NCBI GenBank assembly: GCA_030844895.1
Contig: CM061232.1
Coordinates: forward strand, 82,912,555-82,976,554
Reading direction: 5' to 3'
From: Ambrosia x helenae
Taxonomy: Eukaryota; Streptophyta; Magnoliopsida; Asterales; Asteraceae
DNA: 64,000 bases
Within the stretch, counting starts at the first letter, position 1, and every line of letters begins with the position of its first letter. The notes under the pieces were generated by a model. The model saw only the letters and a list, made by a program, of their open reading frames with translations. It was not told where the DNA came from and did no database searches. The position numbers and the translations under genes were made by a program. This document shows, in pieces, positions 33,542-44,531 of this stretch.

Positions 33542-34390
33542 TCATGATGGGTTGTTATCCCCCACCACGTTGACCTCTTCAACCATAGCTTCGTGCTCGC
33601 TTATCATCACCACTAAAGGCATTCCATCATCATCATCCACCATATGCGCACGCTCGCGCTTTGGGTTCTTGCATTGGTTAGACCGGTGCCAGATCTCGTT
33701 ATAGTTGTAACATTTCCCTTGGAAAGATTGAGGTTTCATTTTCGCAACCTCCTTCTTTGGTCCAAGGTCAACCTTTGCTTTTCCCTTGTTCTTCTTCTCA
33801 CGTTTAGCCTTTTTAGCCTTTGAGGATTGCCCATGTTCCACCATATTTTCCTTAGCCTCGGCGCGCACCATGGTGGATTTTTTAGCAATTCGATTATCCT
33901 CTTCAATACGAAGACGAACAATAAACTCCTCAAGAGTCATCTCCTTTCGTTTGTGCTTGAGATAATTCTTATAATCAAGCCAACTAGGAGGTAACTTTTC
34001 AATCATGGCTGCCACTTGAAATGTCTCACCAATTACCATGCCCTCGGAATGGACTTCGTGTAGTATAATTTGCAACTCTTTGACTTGGTTCATCACACTT
34101 TTGGAATCTACCATTTTAAAGTCCAAGAAACGGGCTACAACGAATTTCTTCGTTCCAGCATCCTCCGTTTTGTACTTTTTGTCTAAAGAGTCCCATAATT
34201 CTTTGGCAGTCTTTAGAGGATAGTACAAATTATACAACGAATCCACGAGGCCGTTTAGAACATAGTTACGACATAGGTAATCCGAATGCTTCCAAGCATC
34301 TAGCGTGCTCTGAAATTGAGCATCACTCACCCCGTCTTTTTGTTGGGGAGCGGATTCCGTTAAGAACCTCGCAAAGTTCAAGGTGGTCAA
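33542..34390 (-). pseudogene. gag: Copia Gag, main part (Tork-like)
   Basis: Nucleocapsid precursor of the Tork-like Copia. About 282 codons carry the UBN2-type Gag domain (LYNLYYPLKTAKELWDSLD, then IEKLPPSWLDYK) and a basic linker. The zinc knuckle is C-Y-N-Y-N-E-I-W-H-R-S-N-Q-C: the second Cys of CX2CX4HX4C is Tyr, so metal binding is probably lost. The frame ends in TGA immediately before the protease WFVDTGA region, where related elements usually read through in one frame. The first 50 codons lie beyond element B at 46034-46185. Confidence 0.9.
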
Positions 34391-34538
34391 TGTAACATCA
34401 CGAAATTCCCACTAATTTTTAATTAATAATATTTCCCCATTTATTCGTCCATTTTGAATTATATGACATTTTACGTGTCCTTTTATTAATTATAGCTAAT
34501 GATCTATTAGAAGTTAAAATAAATATAGTTTTTTTTTT

Positions 34539-34624
34539 AAAAAAAAAAACCTTGGCTGGGTTTGAACCCATGGCCAAGGGACTTGGGTCTTAACACACAT
34601 AGCCACAACCACTCCACCACTTGA
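34539..34624 (-). ncRNA. tRNA-like module B1 in LTR, Pol III-type
   Basis: On the minus strand the A-box-like TGGTGGAGTGGTTGTGGC (34619-34602) and B box GGTTCAAACC (34568-34559) are followed by 11 T (34549-34539). The A box is the tRNA-Ser/Leu-like type. It runs opposite to element B. Confidence 0.55.
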
Positions 34625-35253
34625 GGTTTGGTGTTATATAATTGGAAATCAAATAAACTTAAACGTTTTTTTTTGTCTTCTTCATAATCAAAGTCAACAC
34701 CCAATTAATCTAGCACTTTCAATCCAAATTAACGCATCAAAAATCTGAAATTGGAAACCAATTATTGTGATTCGCGTCCAGCCCATCAATTTCGGCCATT
34801 ACACCTTCAATTACAACCAAATTCCTTCCAAATCTAGACCAATATTATGCGCATGACTTTAAAGCCCGGTCAACATACCAATTCGGCGATTTCATGGGTT
34901 ATACTATAAATTGAACCATCTTGTTCCACCTAAGTATGCCGATTTACACAACCATATGCCCAATTCTTTTTGGTTTTCATTACAATCATCGATTCAAGTC
35001 CTCTTTGACTTTTGCGGTTGACCAGACGTTTATCATCAAACACGCACTGTAAGTTTGATTAAATTGTATGGTTTTGTTTGGAATTTCCTATAGATTAAAA
35101 GCCGTATCATTTTGTTTCTTATCTGTATCGGATTATTGATCAATTAGATGGATTCGCGATTAGGGTTTATAAAGATTATAATTGGGGATTTTTGTTGTTT
35201 CAGGTTTAATTATAAATAAATATTGAATCTGATTCAATTAACAAACACACACC

Positions 35254-35338
35254 CAGACCAGTTGGTCTGGGCGTGGCCTTACACACTTCTGGTCACGCGT
35301 TCGAGCCCATTAGTGGCCGAATTTTTGTCATTTTTTTT
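35254..35338 (+). ncRNA. tRNA-like module B2 in LTR, Pol III-type
   Basis: An A-box-like region lies within the perfect hairpin CCCAGACCAGTTGGTCTGGG (about 35252-35271). The B-box-like GCGTTCGAGCC follows (35297-35307), with T runs of five (35322-35326) and eight (about 35331). The B box is less canonical than in the other modules. Confidence 0.45.
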
Positions 35339-35406
35339 AAAATCAATTATAATCATGAAACAGATAAGCTATATAAACAATTGCAAACCAGGTTTATTCG
35401 TTCTCA

Positions 35407-35498
35407 GGGTGTAGCTTAGTTGGTGAGCCACACTTGTGATAAAGCTTGGACCGGCCCAGACCTGGGTTCGATCCCCACCAACAGCAACTATTTTTTTT
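35407..35498 (+). ncRNA. tRNA-like module B3 in LTR, Pol III-type
   Basis: This is the best module. The A box TAGCTTAGTTGG (in TAGCTTAGTTGGTGAGC, 35412-35428) is canonical and forms a D-arm (GCTT / GAGC). The B box GGGTTCGATCC (35464-35474) forms a T-arm with loop TTCGATC. A run of eight T lies at 35491-35498. The acceptor and anticodon stems do not pair, so it is tRNA-like rather than a tRNA gene. Confidence 0.6.
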
Positions 35499-36518
35499 AA
35501 ACCTCTTTTCTTTTATATTTTTGTTATTAACTTTAAAAATGGTTTTAAAATACTAAATCTACTTTATAAATTCTATAAAAATTATCTTATGATATTCTGA
35601 AAATAAAGTTTATCATACAATTTTTAGTTTTTCAAAAATCATTTATTTATTATATATTATAAATATTACAAGTTTATTCCTTAATAATTTTAATATTCTA
35701 TAAAAATATCAAAACGACTTTATAAAATTCCACAAAAATTATTCTAAGGTTATAAATCAATAAAAATTTCTAAAATAAATTTTATTTCAGAAAAATCATT
35801 TATTTAATATTTTTAATCGATTTTTGTTATTTTAATCATAAATAAATCATAATAAATTCATTTTTCATTATTTTTGCATCAAAATTTCACATAAATTATT
35901 ATTAATCATTTAGATCAGAAATATAAATTTTTGATTTGAAATTTATAAATTTTAATATTTTTAAATATTAAGTCTATATTCTGACAAATAGGAATAAATA
36001 TACTAAATATTCAATTTTTGAGAAAATAATTTTATAAAAATTATTTTCATGCTTAAAGTCTTATAATACAACCATCTTAATCAAGATTTTAGAAAAAGTT
36101 CTTTTATGTTATTTATTTTCCTAAATCTCTTTATTTATTTATTTATTAACAATTTATCTAAATCAATGATTAATCAATTATCAATCCCCAAATTAGGAAC
36201 CCTAGAACTACTGGTAGACTAGAAAACTTAGACTTATTTTATTGCTTTGAACTTAGGGTAATACTTGGAATCGTTGTGCCACATTTATTCTATATCAAGG
36301 GATTCGACATTATCATTAAGGTGAGTTTACATAGCCCCTTTTTCTGTTTTACATTTTGGGGTGAAACATGTTTAAACATTTTATACACTATCATTTACTC
36401 ATTTTTACATTGTTGAAACTTGTGATTCAATTACACTATCATTTAGTCATTCTATCATTTGACTATAACAAAAAGACACAGTACAATCATTAACATTGAT
36501 CAAGCCGCCTGTTTAGAT

Positions 36519-36575
36519 TATAGCGCTATAGGTCTGACAAACCCATCCCCCCGCATAAATTCAGGGATGATCGAT
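36519..36575 (+). promoter_or_regulatory. Conserved R-region block: TAGCGCTATA plus hairpin
   Basis: The palindrome TAGCGCTA is followed by GGTCTGACAAACCC and a hairpin with arms CATCCC / GGGATG. The same arrangement is in the other LTR of B (about 45551-45607), the 5' LTR of A (minus strand, about 31281-31345) and, with different arms (GATTCTCC / GGAGAATC), in C (59036-59100 and 63896-63960). It may be a termination or strand-transfer structure. Confidence 0.55.
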
Positions 36576-37006
36576 TACAGTTACACTTTTACTAACTTGC
36601 GAGTTAGGTCTCAGTCGACACAAGGTTTATTTGTACAAAAGACGCATTGTTACATGTCGGGCTCATATTCTATCTTTACTCATTATTATACTTCAACTAT
36701 GATTGTTGTACAACATATTGTTTTCAACTATTTACAAAACCTATGTATTCTCACCAACTATTTATAGTTGACCCCCCATCTTTCCAATTTAACATGTTTC
36801 AGGTTTATTTGCTATTGGAAGTTGTACAAGTATTGGAACACATAGGAGCTTTGGACCTAGCTTATATTAATCAACCTTTGTAATATTTACTTGTAAATTG
36901 TAAATTGTTTAATATTATTCAACTTTCATTTAGTACCATGAGCTATTGAACAATCATCACTACGTGACACCTCGATGTTTTCGCCATCGGTTGGGGTGTT
37001 ACAGAT

Positions 37007-37023
37007 TGGTATCAGAGCCATGG
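37007..37023 (+). other. Primer binding site of element B (initiator tRNA-Met)
   Basis: TGGTATCAGAGCCATGG lies three bases after the 5' LTR, identical to element A. Confidence 0.95.
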
Positions 37024-37278
37024 TTATAGGGAATTAGGTTATTAGAAAAATAATCTAGTCTATAACCATAGGATTATAATCAGTACTTGCTCCTTTTACT
37101 TGCAACCCTACTTGTTTCTAATCTCTATCTCCCTCCCACTTCTTATCCCTATCTTAGTCCCTACAAGAAGATTGCTCTCCATCACTGGATCTACTCTTAG
37201 ACTAATAGGACAAAATCCTCAGGTTTAGCCTGAACCACCTTGAGATCTCGTCGAAGTTCTAGATTTTAATAACGAACA

Positions 37279-37415
37279 CGTGCAATCTGGAAGGGTGAAC
37301 GCCTGTATTCTGAGTCTTCTGTCTAGGATGGCATTGCGCATACATCCCAATCAGACGAGGGACCCGTATGCCTACCTGGGAATTCTCAGGATGAGTGTTC
37401 ACTTATAGGCTAAAG
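37279..37415 (+). other. Conserved leader block of element B
   Basis: It has CGTGCAATCTGGAAGGGTGA, then TCTGTCTAGG, CCCAATCAGACGAGGGACCC and CACTTATAGGCTAAAGC, closely matching A (30481-30615) and C (60077-60212). Confidence 0.75.
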
Positions 37416-37547
37416 CATGTCTTCACTATGTTATTAGAATCTAGAATCTTTGATAAGTTAACGTTTTTGTTTATTCGTTTTAATTAATGGATAAATGATT
37501 ACATTCCTTATATTACCTCATTCATTCCATTGTGTCTCTTACAGATC

Positions 37548-38101
37548 ATGCCTCCATGTCGCAGCACTCGCATTAACAGTGGTGACAATCATGAGGAAGG
37601 AAGCAGCAACCACAACCATAACCACGACACTAACCACAACAATGGAGGTGATGCCCAACTGGCTGTGATCATTTCCCAAAAATGGCGCAACAGATCGCAA
37701 CTCTGGTTCCTAACTTACTGGCTCAAGTCATCCAAATGAATGGAAACGGCTATGGAAATGGAAACGGCAATGGAAATGGAAATGGCAACGGAAATCACAA
37801 TGGGAACGGGAATGGTCTCCCAGTATACACTCTCAAACACTTTAATACCTGTAATCCTCCTAAGTTCAGTGGGGATGAAGGAGCTACTGGTCTCCTACAA
37901 TGGTTCGAAGGTATTGAGAATACCTTCATTAACAGTGAGTGTCCCGATAACATTAAGGTCCGTTATGCTATGAGTGTTCTTCACAAACGAGCACTCACTT
38001 GGTGGAATGAGGAAAAGCGCACCCGTGGAGCTGAAGTTGCACTTGCTATGACCTGGGATCAAGTCAAGGAGATAATGAAAGCTGAGTTTTGCCCACGTAA
38101 C
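37548..38101 (+). pseudogene. gag: Gag of element B, N-terminal half, frameshifted
   Basis: It begins MPPCRSTR at 37548 and aligns with the Gag of A. A frameshift in the A-run near 37676-37682 breaks the frame. The rest continues in the next frame through the Asn/Gly repeat and the Retrotrans_gag domain to FCPRN, where the solo LTR (38102) cuts it. It resumes at 41843. Confidence 0.9.
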
Positions 38102-41100
38102 TGTAACAACCGGCAAAATTAAGGTAATTCCGTACTAATTAACTATACGCGATTAACGTAATTAAATGCAATTATGTGTTGATTATTTAACTGAGGCTTT
38201 AGAAAGATAGCAATTCCCAAATAATGCATAGGAATGCATATGTTTAATGACAAAACATGATAGGATCATGTGCGAGTAAATTATCTGGTATGGACACTGG
38301 CGATTACCCGGTAAAAATTAAATAAGCGAAACGGATCCCGGACACCCGGGATATAAAATAAAACGTAATTTCACAAAATATAATGGGTTTTGGAACTCCG
38401 AAGCCATACGTGAAAGCTTGTTATACAAATCTCCCGTAACGAATAAAGTTCGCGTACCGCACCCGATACGCGCGTAACATATAATTTCACCTGGAAAAAG
38501 CCAAAATAATTTATCAACGCTTAAACTGGACTATGTTTAAGGGATATTAAGGGTATTTTTAACATCCGGACAACACGCGATTATAACCCGAAAAATACCC
38601 GGACGGTACCCGAACGAGAAGGAATTAAACATAATAATTATAGGTAATATTTAGCAAGTGGACCCCACCCAAGTACCCCAAGGGGCCGGCCTATGGCCCT
38701 CCAAATGATTAATATCCTTGTTAATCTTATTAAACCATTAGGATTAATGTTAATCATAAGGTTGCATGGGCTAGTATTGGGCAAGAAAAATCACCTAATC
38801 CTCCCATTTCTCTCTCTAAACTCACGGCCAACACCCTCTTAACCATATCCCCAAAGATTTTTATTATCCTTCATAATCTTTCCAAGATATTGCAAAATCT
38901 ACATAAGATACAAGTAATCTTTGCTAGATATGGAAGAAATATTATAAACAAGCTAATAAGAATACTTGAATCAAAGCCAAAAAAATTCTTCTTCTTCTTC
39001 TCCTTGTGGCCGTACCATATCACCCAAACATATACATTTTTCTTACAAATTTTACACTACCAAATCATCTCTAGATCATTATCCTTCAAAACCCCATTGT
39101 GTGTTTCAAGAGCTTGGAGCTTAACCCTTTGGAAGAACACACTAAACCCCATCCAATCCAAGGTTTTTGTCTTCCCTAGCCTTGAGCTAGTAGTAAGTTT
39201 AACCTTGCTTTGATTTGTAATGTTCATATTATGTGTTCTTATGAGCAAGTTGTACATTGATGGGTAGAATGTGGTTTTGAAAACATAAAGATAATGTATC
39301 TTACAAGAGTAAAAATGGAAGAATAGTAACATGGATAAATCATGGATTTAATATTAGTAATGTGATATTTTAAGAAAATGTAGAAATATGTACATACACT
39401 TGAGTTGGATGATGATTGGAACATGATTTTTGAAAAAGACTTGAATATGATAAAAGATGGTTTTAATCATCATAAAATGACTAGCTAATGTCAAAAATAT
39501 ATTGGAATATGTTAGATGATCATGGATGAAAAAGTTACATGTTCAAAGTCTACTCACTTGGATGAGTGAAATTTGGATATGTTGGATAAAAACATAAAAC
39601 ACACATGTTAAAAGCATTAATAATGAAATAAAAGAATATTAGAAGTGGAATAATGTAAAAATAACCAAACATGAGAAATATGATTCTTCAAAAGTCCACT
39701 AGTTGGAAGAAAAATGCTAACTTTGGAAGTTAGGATGGAAAAAGTAACATTTAAAAGTTAAGGGACTAATGTTGTAACTTTGAAAGTCGATGGACTAAAA
39801 TAAGTATTTTAGAAACTTTGGTCCAAAAATGTGTTCACGGAAAGTTTGGTGTCAAAATCGTAAATAATGGGTTTCCAAGTATAGTTTTGGTAAACATAAG
39901 AAACCGACGTATGTATATTTTGAAAAATGTATTTTTATAAAAATAGAAGTTTTATAAAAATAGGAGGTTAAGTTAACTTAAGGATTTTATAAAAATAAAG
40001 GTTTTATAAAATATTGGACAAAAGTAAAGACTTGAGAAAACTTGTACAAAAATGGATACTTTTATATAAATGGGAATATAAAAGTATCGGAAACATTTTT
40101 GGAATACAAGATAACAAGTTGAACTAAAAATACAAAAGTATATTTTTCCAAGTAATATACGTTCGGAATTGGAAGTATGAATAATATTTCCATAGAACGC
40201 ATATTGGAAGAAAACGTGGAAAAAGCTAACTAACGGACTTAGTTACATGAACTAACGATAACGGATAAACGGACAAACGAGAAAAGAATGCCATTGCGGC
40301 AAGATGAAAATATATATTTTATGAAGTAAATTATATATAACATGGGTGAAACTTATGTAACACTTTCCTAAGTGTTAGAAAGAATATTCGTGGGGGAAAG
40401 CATAACGTAAAGGTTTAAAAACGCTAAACCAACGTATGGACTTAACAAGGAAAATTCACACGTTGATGTATGTATACATGCTCGTCTCGACGAAATTCTA
40501 GTATATCTATTTGAATGGGAAGGTAGATATGCGAGAAGGAAAAACCGAGACGAGTAGGTGAAGTATATCTATGAACGTGTGAATACCGACAAGATCCTAG
40601 TATATTTATTTAAATGGGAAAATAAATGTACGGCATGGTAAGTTGAGTCGGGCGTTAAGAACATATTACCGAACGACAAGAACCTAGCATATTTATTTAA
40701 ATGGGAAAATAAATATGTGGCAAAGTGAGTCGGGTCGGGTATTAAGAATACATTATATTGAACAATACGATCCTAAGTATAATTATTTAAATGGGAAAAT
40801 AATTATACGTTAGGTAGAGTTGTGTCGAGGATAATGGTACACAAGTTACAAAGAATATTAACGAGAATAATACATAACTCGTAAGAAAAGGGTAATCCAT
40901 CGCCAACGAACCTAGGATACGCGTCTAATTAAACGGGAATTGGAACAAAACGTGGTCGGGGAGTTGGGTGTACAACTTGCCAAGGCACATGCACTATAGG
41001 TGTAGTGACTTATACGCCTAGGACGTTTGTAGGTGCGGGACCACAAAAACTTGCTATCTTCCTTTTCGAGCCAAACACAGATTCAGGTGAGTCTCACGGC

Positions 41101-41837
41101 CCCATTTTAAACTATTTTATGTTTTCGGGGGAAAGATATGTAGGGAAATGTTTGACGGGATAAGTACTTGAGTTGTGATCGCCACTCGGGGTTGAGACCT
41201 CTCTACTATGATCATTAATTCAGGGAAATGAAACCGAAGGAATATTTGAATAGCACTATTGGTGCCTGACAAGGCCCACCCCTAATCGATAGCGTCGATT
41301 ATGCATCGGCGTATGCCTGGGGTGCACGTATTCTGAAATCAAGTCGTAGGAATACCGAGTAACGACTTGGAGCGGGACATTATTATTTGTCTTGGTTTGA
41401 TTATAGGCTCAAGTAGAATTGTAGGAACTTGCAACTCCTATGAATTGTCATAACATGGAAATTCCCAAAGTGATAAAGTTTGATAAACTAAAACCTGTGA
41501 ACTCACCAATATTTATATATTGACGACTTTTTAAACATATCTTTCAGGTAATTGATCGATGATGAACATTGTGGCAAGCTGGGTCGGGAGAATCTCTCGT
41601 ATGGGCGTCGGGTGTTTCAAAAGGGTTTCAACTTTAATTCCCAAGGCATCGGGATATTTTTGAGAAGCCACTTTAATGTATTCAAACAATTTTTCGTTTA
41701 TGTGTGAACATCAAACATGTTTTCGACGTCTTAAATAAATGTTCCGTCTTTCTTAATTACTTATGATTTGCGTTAATCTTGGCTTTATGCTCTTGAACTG
41801 TCGCGCCACGTGTTTCCGCTATTGGCGTGGTGTGACA
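38102..41837 (+). mobile_element. Gypsy solo LTR in the gag of element B (3736 bp)
   Basis: It begins TGTAACAACCGGCAAAATT and ends GGCGTGGTGTGACA, with the perfect TSD GTAAC (38097-38101 and 41838-41842). There is no internal region. It is related to 50577-57506, which has the same start (TGTGACAACCGGTAAAATT) and the same CTCACCAA...TTTCAG segment near the 3' end. The middle (39200-40900) has repeated AAATGGGAA-ATAAAT words (40510, 40610, 40700, 40790). It contains no significant ORF. Its length suits the long LTRs of chromovirus-type gypsy elements, which is an inference. Confidence 0.88.
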
Positions 41838-41842
41838 GTAAC

Positions 41843-42503
41843 GAGGTCAAGAAATTAGAGGACGAGTTCCACACCCTTGCTCAGGATAGTTGGGAAAACC
41901 TTGCTTATAATACCCGCTTCCATGAGCTCAGTCTGTTGTTGCCCCATAAGGTCACTCCCCTACCTGTAGCCATTGAGAAATATATCGGTGGTTTACCCAT
42001 GCAGATCCAGGACACGGTATGGGGATGGAACCCTGCTACCCTCGAAGAGGCCAAGCGTCTAGCAGCTACCTTAACTGACAATCAAGTAAAGAACGGGACC
42101 TTAGTTCGGAAAGGCGAGAAAGCAAGTATTGTAGCCGCGGTAACTACTGAGAACCAGAAGCGTAAGACCAGGGATCCTGATGTAAACCTCACTACACAAG
42201 CTTCTAACAAGAAACCTTATACAGGAAACTTTCCATTGTGTAACACATGCAAACGACATCATCCCACCGCTTCAGCGTGTCGCTTGTGCACCAATTGTGG
42301 TAAGTATGGACATCTGGTCAACACATGTCGTGAGACCCCAAACCCTAATACCAACCAACCAACCAACCAACCCTGCTCAGGCTGCTAATCCTAATCGTCC
42401 TGGTAGATACAACTATGGTCAGTGCTATGAATGTGGAGACCCAAATCACTTCCGTAACCAATGCCCTAAACTAAACCGAGATCAAGACCCTCCAGCTACT
42501 TAA
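41843..42503 (+). pseudogene. gag: Gag of element B, C-terminal half, frameshifted
   Basis: It continues the Gag domain (EVKKLEDEFHTLAQD...), followed by the first CCHC knuckle (CTNCGKYGHLVNTC). A frameshift within the NQPTNQP repeat (about 42355-42370) comes next, then in another frame the second knuckle CYECGDPNHFRNQC and the end QDPPAT. Slippage in the CCAA repeats probably caused it. With the first frameshift and the solo LTR it is non-functional. Confidence 0.9.
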
Positions 42504-42769
42504 CAGCAAGCCCCACCATTTGAATGTTGTTTGCTTTTTATTCTATGTATTGACGCTTTTGATTCAAGTAATAAATTCTAGTATTACCATAACACCTGGA
42601 TGCATGCTTGTTTGAATGTGAACTAATTGCTATATCAATATCTAAATCTATACAACTACAACTCATATACTACACTCGTTATACTTATAAACTTGCTTAC
42701 ATAAACATATTATCAATTTGCAATTTATGTGTGTAATAATTGCTACACTTAATAGAGGATAAAGTACTT

Positions 42770-42960
42770 GCTCAACAATTAGTTGAGTACCAAATAACCT
42801 ACTCAACGATTGGTAGAGATCATCATGCCTTTTCAACAGTCGGGAGAGGCCCTACAACCTGCTCAACGACTGGTGGAGGCTATCGAACCTGCTCAACAAT
42901 CGGTAGAGGTTCCTACTCACTAACTGGTAGGAGTATTTTTCCTGCTCACCAGTTGGACTC
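42770..42960 (+). repeat. 30-bp tandem repeats in the 3' region of B, about 6 units
   Basis: Units are built on CTGCTCAAC-A-(C/T)GGT(A/G)GAGG, corresponding to the array of A at 28719-28912 but more diverged. Bases 42504-42769 between gag and the array hold nothing recognised. Confidence 0.75.
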
Positions 42961-43029
42961 ATTAAATACAAAGGTTCAACCACATGATTATTTCTGCATT
43001 ACTTACATGTGTGTTAGAGTAATAGAAGG

Positions 43030-43140
43030 ACACAAAACCCTAATGTAAGGTAAATTGGTGATTGCGGTCCGGAACGTAATCATGAATTTACAGGTACGTT
43101 AAGGTAGTGTGAAATTCTATCAAGGTTTTCGGTAGATAAC
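43030..43140 (+). other. Conserved 3' block of element B
   Basis: It includes TGTAAGGTAAATTGGTGATT, GGTCCGGAACG, ATGAATTTACAGGTAC and GGTAGTGTGAAATTCTA, shared with A and C. Bases 43141-43437 are AT-rich and unassigned. Confidence 0.75.
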
Positions 43141-43437
43141 TAATTATAAACTTTAATTACCTGGTAGTTCCTTTGGTTTCCTATTGTCAATCAACTCATG
43201 CATTTCTTTTAAGACTCCTAAAACTTAAGTTTGGTGTTTTGTTAGATTCTTATTCTCCTTGCTATTTCAGACGAATCTAATTCAATCCTTAAAACTCACA
43301 CATATCAAACCTCTTATCCAAAATATTCGAAACGGATTATCCCATTATTTATAAAGTTCATGTCATGCCATAGTTACCCTGACATTTACCCAACAACCCT
43401 CAACCCTATGTTTAAATAACTTCGGGACGAAGTTCCC

Positions 43438-43452
43438 AAAAGTAGGGGAGAC
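43438..43452 (+). other. Polypurine tract of element B
   Basis: AAAAGTAGGGGAGAC lies directly before the 3' LTR. Confidence 0.9.
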
Positions 43453-43597
43453 TGTAACATCACGAAATTCCCACTAATTTTTAATTAATAATATTTCCCC
43501 ATTTATTCGTCCATTTTGAATAATATGACATTTTACGTGTCCTTTTATTAATTATAGCTAATGATCTATTAGAAGTTAAAATAAATATAGTTTAGTT

Positions 43598-43685
43598 AAA
43601 AAAAAAAAAATCCTTGGCTGGGTTCGAACCCATGGCCAAGGGACTTGGGTCTTAACACAAATAGCCACAACCACTCCACCACTTG
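43598..43685 (-). ncRNA. tRNA-like module B1, second LTR copy
   Basis: On the minus strand it has the A-box-like element (43681-43664), B box GGTTCGAACC (43630-43621) and 13 T (43610-43598). The B box differs from the other LTR (GGTTCAAACC) at a position where the consensus accepts either purine. Confidence 0.55.
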
Positions 43686-44286
43686 AGGTTTGGTGTTATA
43701 TAACTGGAAATCAAATAAACTTAAACGTTTTTTTTGTCTTCTTCATAATCAAAGTTAACACCCAATTAATCTAGCACTTTCAATCCAAATTAATGCATCA
43801 AAAATCTGAAATTGGAAACCAATTATTGTGATTTGCGTCCAGCCCATCAATTTCGGCCATTACACCTTCAATTACAACCAAATTCCTTCCAAATCTAGAC
43901 CAATATTATGCGCATGACTTTAAAGCCCGGTCAACATACCAATTCGGTGATTTCATGGGTTATACTATAAATTGAACCCTCTTTTTCCACCTAAGTATGC
44001 CGATTTACACAACCATATGCCCAATTCTTTCTGTTTTTCATTACAATCATCGATTCAAGTCCTTTTTGACTTTTGCGGTTGACTGGATGTTTATCATCAA
44101 ACACGCACTGTAAGTTTGATTAAATTATATGGTTTTGTTCGGAATTTCCTATAGATTAAAAGCCCTATCGTTTTGTTTCTTATCTGTATCGGATTATTGA
44201 TCAATTAGATGGATTCGCGATTAGGGTTTATAAAGATTATAATTGGGGATTTTTGTTGTTTCAGGTTTAATTAACAAACACACACC

Positions 44287-44371
44287 CAGACCAGTTGGTC
44301 TGGACGTGGCCTTACACACTTTTGGTCACGCGTTCGAGCCCAGCAGTGGCCGAATTTTTGTCATTTTTTTT
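44287..44371 (+). ncRNA. tRNA-like module B2, second LTR copy
   Basis: It has the A-box-like region (44287-44305), B-box-like GCGTTCGAGCC (44330-44340), and T runs at 44355-44359 and 44364-44371. The hairpin at the A box has one mismatch here. Confidence 0.45.
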
Positions 44372-44439
44372 AAAATCAATTATAATCATGAAACAGATAA
44401 GCTATATAAACAATTGCAAACCAGGTTTATTCGTTCTCA

Positions 44440-44531
44440 GGGTGTGGCTCAGTTGGTGAGCCACACTTGTGATAAAGCTTGGACCGGCCCAGACCTGGGT
44501 TCGATCCCCACCAACAGCAACTATTTTTTTT
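44440..44531 (+). ncRNA. tRNA-like module B3, second LTR copy
   Basis: It has the canonical A box TGGCTCAGTTGG (in TGGCTCAGTTGGTGAGC, 44445-44461), B box GGGTTCGATCC (44497-44507) and eight T (44524-44531). The two A-box differences from 35412 fall at the degenerate positions of TRGCNNAGTNGG. Confidence 0.6.

Larger units (their letters stand above)
34391..37003 (+). repeat. 5' LTR of element B (2613 bp)
   Basis: It pairs with 43453-46033. Three tRNA-like modules lie in its first 1.1 kb. A long AT-rich stretch (35520-36180) follows, then the AAGGTGAGTTTACATAGCCCC segment (about 36320), the TAGCGCTATA hairpin block (36519-36575) and the conserved U5 end (36930-37003). Confidence 0.93.

Noticed and set aside
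35407..35498. True tRNA gene (also considered for the other modules)
   Set aside because: D-arm and T-arm fold, but acceptor and anticodon stems do not pair in any module, and no clear anticodon loop is present. They are reported as tRNA-like modules instead.
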